Shown: positions 59,670 through 64,000 of the stretch, in pieces
Layout: each line of letters opens with the position of its first letter
How positions within the stretch are numbered: the first letter of the stretch is position 1
Source: Symsagittifera roscoffensis
Taxonomy: Eukaryota; Xenacoelomorpha; Acoela; Convolutidae
Direction: 5' to 3'
DNA: 64,000 nt
Assembly: GCF_963678635.1 (NCBI RefSeq)
Contig: NC_087069.1
Span: forward strand, 26,464,303 to 26,528,302
Translations under genes and position numbers: made by a program
The notes under the pieces: model-generated
What the model saw: only the letters and a program-made list of their open reading frames with translations
Told to the model about the DNA's origin: nothing
Databases searched by the model: none

Positions 59670-60183
59670 TGTAACAAACGCTTAACACAGCAGTACCAAT
59701 TCCTACTGTACAAAAACAGTTTCATCGTAGAGCGTTAAACATAAAGCGTCAATTTTCGAAGCAAAACGTCCGGAATTCTTTTTAAAAATTTAGAACTTAG
59801 CACAAATTTTCATTTTTGTGATACTATAAAACTCATCGTTATAAACAATTTTTGTAGTTTTAAGTAGTCAAGAGTCTGAAAAATGCAAAAAAGAATTAGT
59901 TGAACACATCTGTAAAATCAAAGCATAATGAAAATATGAGAAGCCGCAAAGTAGCCAAAAAGCTAAGGGTTGATTCATTTTCGAAATTTGATTCTTAACT
60001 ATTGCAGGGCTTCTATCGGAAAAACTCACAGTAATAATTACTGATTTGTATGAAAAAATAACACAGTCTGGTGCTGAGGATGGTTATAAGTTCAAGTATG
60101 GAAAAGTCAAATTCATTAATCGTCTAGAAAGTTTTTAAATTTATCTAAGAAAGAAGAATTTATATGTTTCAAGATTAGCCACC

Positions 60184-60188
60184 AAAAA
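60184..60188 (-). terminator. Pol III T5 terminator of tRNA 60218-60289
   Basis: Five T on the minus strand (GTTTTTGG), 29 nt beyond the discriminator base. The same T5 in CCACCAAAAA context follows nearly every locus in the array. Confidence 0.7.
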
Positions 60189-60228
60189 CAAGTTGCTCTT
60201 TCAGATTTAACCGATCAAGGTCTCACCG

Positions 60229-60239
60229 AGACTTGAACT
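60229..60239 (-). promoter_or_regulatory. Pol III B box of the reference copy
   Basis: AGTTCAAGTCT, close to the B-box consensus GGTTCGANTCC. Confidence 0.75.
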
Positions 60240-60271
60240 CGGATCTTTGGATTCAAAGTCCAAGGTGCTAA

Positions 60272-60282
60272 CCATTACACCA
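60272..60282 (-). promoter_or_regulatory. Pol III A box of the reference copy
   Basis: TGGTGTAATGG, matching the A-box pattern TRGYNNARNNG closely. It spans tRNA positions 8 to 18. Confidence 0.7.
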
Positions 60283-60828
60283 CGAGACCTGATTAAACGA
60301 TTTACCACAGCAGTAACAATTCCTACTGTACAAAAACAGTTTCATCGTAAAGCGTTAAATATAAAGCGTCAATTTTGGAAGCAAAAAGTCCGGAATTCTT
60401 TTTAAAAATTTAGAATTTAGCACAAATTTTCACTTTTGTGATACTATAAAACTCATCGTTATAAACAATTTTTGTAGTTTTAAGTACTCAAGAGTCTGAA
60501 AAATGACATTACCTGAAGCAAAAAAGAATTAGTTGAACACATCTGTAAAATCAAAGCATAATGAAAATATGAGAAGCCGCAAAGTAGCCAAAAAGCTAAG
60601 GGCTGATTCATTTTCGAAATTTGATTCTTAACTACTGCAGGGCTTCTATCGGATAAACTCACAGTGAAATTTACTGATTTGTATGAAAAAATACAAATAA
60701 GTTCAAATTTAGAGAAGTCAAATACATTAATCGTCTAGAATTTTTTTAAATTTATCTAAAAAAGAAAAATTTATATGTTTCAAGACTAGCCACCAGAAAC
60801 AAGATGCGCTTTCAGATTTAACCGATCA

Positions 60829-60900
60829 AGGTCTCACCGAGATTTGCAGTCGGATCTTTGGATTCAAAGTCCAAGGTGCTAACCATTACACCACGAGACC
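60829..60900 (-). pseudogene. tRNA-Gln-like (TTG), class G, T arm damaged and terminator lost
   Basis: T stem and loop read CCGAC-TGCAAAT, so the loop-closing pair and the B box are lost. The downstream T5 is also interrupted (GTTTCTGG). Acceptor and anticodon arms intact. Confidence 0.65.
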
Positions 60901-61456
60901 TGATTAAACGATTTACCACAGCAGTAACAATTCCTACTGTACAAAAACAGTTTCAACGTAACGCGTTAAATAAAAAGCGTCAATTTTGGAAGCAAAATGT
61001 CCGGAATTTTTTTTTAATTTAGAATTTGGCACAGATTTTCACTTTTGTGATACTATAAAACTCAACGTCAAAAACAATTTTTGTAAATTTAGGTACTCAG
61101 GATTCTAAAAAATGACATTACCTGAAGCAAAAATTTTTTTTTGAATTCATCTGTAAAGTCAAGGCATAATGAAATATGAGAAGCCGCAATTAGCCAATAA
61201 CCTGAGGGCTGTTTCATCGTCAAAAGTTGATTCATACCTACAGCAGGGCTTACTATCGGAAAAACTCATACTAAAAAAACTACCTGATTTATATCTAAAC
61301 ATTAACACAGACTGGCGCTGAGGAAGGTTATAAAATCAGTTTTAGGGAATTCAAACTCATTAGTCGTCTAAAAAAATTAAATTAAAAAAGAGAAGAATTC
61401 AAAGGTTTTAAGGTTAGCCACTAAAAACAAGTTAAGATTCGAGATTTAACTGAATA

Positions 61457-61528
61457 GGGTCTCACCGAGATTTGAACTCGGATCTTTGGATTCAGAGTCC
61501 AAGGTGCTAACCATTACACCATGAAACC
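61457..61528 (-). tRNA. tRNA-Gln (CTG), intact, class A, discriminator C
   Basis: All stems paired, but the base after the acceptor is C rather than the usual U73. Confidence 0.8.
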
Positions 61529-62088
61529 TGTAACAAACGCTTAACACAGCAGTAACAAATCCTACTGTACAAAAACAGTTTCATCGTAAAGCGTTAAACA
61601 TAAAGCGTCAATTTTGGAAGCAAAATGTCCGGAAATCTCTTTAAAAATTTAGAATTTAGCACAAATTTTCATTTTTGTGATACTATAAAACTCATCGTTA
61701 TAAACAATTTTTGCAGTTTTAAGTACTCAAGAGTCTGAAAAATGACATTACCTGATGCAAAAAAAAATTAGATGAACACATCTGTAAAATCAAAGCATAA
61801 TGAAAATATGAGAAGCCGCAAAGTAGCCAAAAAGCTAAGGGTTGATTCATTTTCGAAATTTAATTCTTAACTACTGTAGGGCTTCTATCGGAAAAACTCT
61901 CAGGAAAAATTACTGATTTGTATGAAAAAATAAAACAGTCTGGTGCTGAGGATGGTTATAAGTTCAAGTTTAGAGAAGTCAAATTCATTAATCGTCTAGA
62001 ATTTTTTTAAACTTATCTAAGAAAGAGAATTTATATGTTTCAAGATTAGCCACCAAAAACAAGTTGCTCTTTCAGATTTAAACGATCA

Positions 62089-62160
62089 AGGTCTCACCGA
62101 GACTTGAACTCGGATCTTTGGATTCAAAGTCCAAGGTGCTAACCATTACACCACGAGACC
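62089..62160 (-). tRNA. tRNA-Gln (TTG), intact, class G
   Basis: Loop CTTTGAA, all stems paired, T5 terminator present. Confidence 0.87.
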
Positions 62161-62721
62161 TGATTAAACGTTGTACCACAGCAGTAACAATTCCTACTGT
62201 ACAAAAACAGTTTCATCGTAAAGCGTTAAATATAAAGCGTCAATTTTGGAAGCAAAAAGTCCGGAATTCTTTTTAAAAATTTAGAATTTAGCACAAATTT
62301 TCACTTTTGTGATACTATAAAACTCATCGTTATAAACAATTTTTGTAGTTTTAAGTACTCAAGAGTCTGAAAAATGACATTACCTGATGCAAAAAAGAAT
62401 TAGTTGAACACATCTGTAAAATCAAAGCATAATGAAAATATGAGAAGCCGCAAAGTAGCCAAAAAGCTAAGGGTTGATTCATTTTCGAAATTTGATTCTT
62501 AACTATTGCAGGGCTTCTATCGGAAAAACTCACAGTAATAATTACTGATTTGTATGAAAAAATAACACAGTCTGGTGCTGAGGATGGTTATAAGTTCAAG
62601 TATGGAAAAGTCAAATTCATTAATCGTCTAGAAAGTTTTTAAATTTATCTAAGAAAGAAGAATTTATATGTTTCAAGATTAGCCACCAAAAACAAGTTGC
62701 TCTTTCAGATTTAACCGATCA

Positions 62722-62793
62722 AGGTCTCACCGAGACTTGAACTCGGATCTTTGGATTCAAAGTCCAAGGTGCTAACCATTACACCACGAGACC
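62722..62793 (-). tRNA. tRNA-Gln (TTG), intact, class G
   Basis: Duplicate of 60218-60289 at 2,504 bp. Confidence 0.88.
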
Positions 62794-63332
62794 TGATTAA
62801 ACGATTTACCACAGCAGTAACAATTCCTACTGTACAAAAACAGTTTCATCGTAAAGCGTTAAATATAAAGCGTCAATTTTGGAAGCAAAAAGTCCGGAAT
62901 TCTTTTTAAAAATTTAGAATTTAGCACAAATTTTCACTTTTGTGATACTATAAAACTCATCGTTATAAACAATTTTTGTAGTTTTAAGTACTCAAGAGTC
63001 TGAAAAATGACATTACCTGAAGCAAAAAAGAATTAGTTGAACACATCTGTAAAATCAAAGCATAATGAAAATATGAGAAGCCGCAAAGTAGCCAAAAAGC
63101 TAAGGGCTGATTCATTTTCGAAATTTGATTCTTAACTACTGCAGGGCTTCTATCGGATAAACTCACAGTGAAATTTACTGATTTGTATGAAAAAATACAA
63201 ATAAGTTCAAATTTAGAGAAGTCAAATACATTAATCGTCTAGAATTTTTTTAAATTTATCTAAAAAAGAAAAATTTATATGTTTCAAGACTAGCCACCAG
63301 AAACAAGATGCGCTTTCAGATTTAACCGATCA

Positions 63333-63404
63333 AGGTCTCACCGAGATTTGCAGTCGGATCTTTGGATTCAAAGTCCAAGGTGCTAACCATTACACCACGA
63401 GACC
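63333..63404 (-). pseudogene. tRNA-Gln-like (TTG), class G, T arm damaged and terminator lost
   Basis: Duplicate of 60829-60900 with the same B-box and terminator lesions. Confidence 0.65.
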
Positions 63405-63960
63405 TGATTAAACGATTTACCACAGCAGTAACAATTCCTACTGTACAAAAACAGTTTCAACGTAACGCGTTAAATAAAAAGCGTCAATTTTGGAAGCAAA
63501 ATGTCCGGAATTTTTTTTTAATTTAGAATTTGGCACAGATTTTCACTTTTGTGATACTATAAAACTCAACGTCAAAAACAATTTTTGTAAATTTAGGTAC
63601 TCAGGATTCTAAAAAATGACATTACCTGAAGCAAAAATTTTTTTTTGAATTCATCTGTAAAGTCAAGGCATAATGAAATATGAGAAGCCGCAATTAGCCA
63701 ATAACCTGAGGGCTGTTTCATCGTCAAAAGTTGATTCATACCTACAGCAGGGCTTACTATCGGAAAAACTCATACTAAAAAAACTACCTGATTTATATCT
63801 AAACATTAACACAGACTGGCGCTGAGGAAGGTTATAAAATCAGTTTTAGGGAATTCAAACTAATTAGTCGTCTAAAAAAATTAAATTAAAAAAGAGAAGA
63901 ATTCAAAGGTTTTAAGGTTAGCCACTAAAAACAAGTTAAGATTCGAGATTTAACTGAATA

Positions 63961-64000
63961 GGGTCTCACCGAGATTTGAACTCGGATCTTTGGATTCAGA
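63961..64000 (-). tRNA. tRNA-Gln (CTG), class A, 3' part only (cut by window end)
   Basis: 3' acceptor strand, T arm and 3' half of the anticodon arm are present and match 61457-61528, including discriminator C. The 5' half lies beyond the window. Confidence 0.75.

Larger units (their letters stand above)
60218..60289 (-). tRNA. tRNA-Gln (TTG), intact, class G; reference copy
   Basis: Acceptor GGTCTCG/TGAGACC (one G-U), D arm GTGTAATGGTTAGCAC, anticodon stem TTGGA/TCCAA with loop CTTTGAA (UUG, reads CAA), T stem CCGAG/CTCGG with loop TTCAAGT, discriminator U. Body and U73 agree with eukaryotic tRNA-Gln. Confidence 0.9.
7078..64000 (-). repeat. tRNA-Gln tandem array (period about 630 bp, 89 tRNA-derived loci), continuing past the window
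   Basis: Spacings between successive tRNA bodies are mostly 600-655 bp, with steps of about 800 and one of 949 where pieces were gained or lost. All tRNA bodies are on the minus strand. They are related to eukaryotic tRNA-Gln in D arm (GTGTAATGGTTAGCAC), T arm (CCGAG-TTCAA) and discriminator U. Two classes alternate: class G (GGTCTCG) and class A (GGTTTCA), both pairing with the same 3' strand TGAGACC. Linkers share a proximal half (with GTTTCATCGTAAAGCG and TTTTCACTTTTGTGATACTA) and then differ as family X (CTGCAGGGCTTCTATCGG), Y (CAGCAGGGCTTACTATCG) or Z (CTGCAGGTCTTCTATCGG). X usually precedes class G on the plus strand; Y and Z precede class A. The array starts abruptly within a linker and has no visible right end. 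Confidence 0.95.
60219..64000. repeat. Four-unit higher-order repeat of 2,504 bp
   Basis: Loci 60218, 60829 and 61457 recur at 62722, 63333 and 63961 in near-identical sequence. The second copy is cut by the window end. Confidence 0.9.

Noticed and set aside
12056-63166. Dozens of similar open frames of 60-90 codons on both strands, such as plus-strand frames starting MLTITPRD or MDSKSKVL and minus-strand frames starting MSLSDRSPAV
   Set aside because: They arise because the tandem units are similar. The plus-strand ones run antisense through tRNA bodies, and many units have them broken by stops and frameshifts. There is no sign of protein-level selection.
7078-64000. CRISPR-like array
   Set aside because: The repeat unit is about 630 bp with a tRNA in each, and there are no short direct repeats with unique spacers. 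The genome is eukaryotic.
7078-64000. tRNA-derived SINE insertions
   Set aside because: The units are head-to-tail at constant spacing, with no poly-A or simple 3' tails, no target-site duplications and complete mature tRNA structure on the right side. Tandem amplification explains them better.
7078-64000. Mitochondrial origin of the tRNAs
   Set aside because: The bodies have normal eukaryotic cytosolic D and T arms, A and B boxes and Pol III terminators, and they adjoin an intron-containing nuclear gene.

Overview
The window looks like part of an AT-rich animal (holozoan) nuclear genome. A split gene with GT-AG introns encodes a vinculin-like protein, and there is no bacterial gene organisation. 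I cannot name the species. The vinculin similarity is real but distant, which points to a fast-evolving or early-branching lineage.

Left part (1 to about 7,077). Seven exons on the minus strand (6657-6817, 5436-5634, 4206-4351, 2912-3004, 2609-2678, 2103-2266, 444-636) join in one uninterrupted frame of about 341 codons, with matching phases at every junction. They align collinearly with the vinculin repeat region and the start of the following helical-bundle domain. The 3' end of the gene lies off the left edge. The first visible exon begins inside a codon behind a splice acceptor, so the gene also needs upstream exons. The introns hold a small tandem series of four tRNA-Pro-like copies (about 240 bp period, one well preserved with anticodon UGG), a minisatellite, a TAGA microsatellite and a possible short inverted-repeat element.

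Right part (about 7,078 to the window end). Essentially all of it is one tandem array with a period near 630 bp. It carries 89 tRNA-Gln-derived loci, all on the minus strand, the same strand as the vinculin-like gene. Each unit has a tRNA body, a T5 Pol III terminator about 30 nt past its 3' end, and about 560 bp of linker. Two tRNA classes alternate, with 5' acceptor strand GGTCTCG (class G) or GGTTTCA (class A). Linkers fall into at least three related families. Of 51 loci left of 40 kb only one (21,422-21,493) has every stem paired and a normal B box. Of 38 loci right of 40 kb, 20 are fully intact (11 UUG, 9 CUG), 14 share one anticodon-stem variant with anticodon CUG, and the rest are damaged or cut by the window edge. 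Higher-order repeats of about 1.26, 2.06, 2.5, 3.17 and 3.6 kb overlie the monomer.

The most notable points are the tRNA-Gln satellite itself, its left-to-right decay gradient, amplified non-functional subfamilies (copies without a T arm, copies with a His-type AUG anticodon in a Gln body, copies with a mutated B box), and its position. It either fills a vinculin intron of more than 57 kb or marks the point where the gene was broken.
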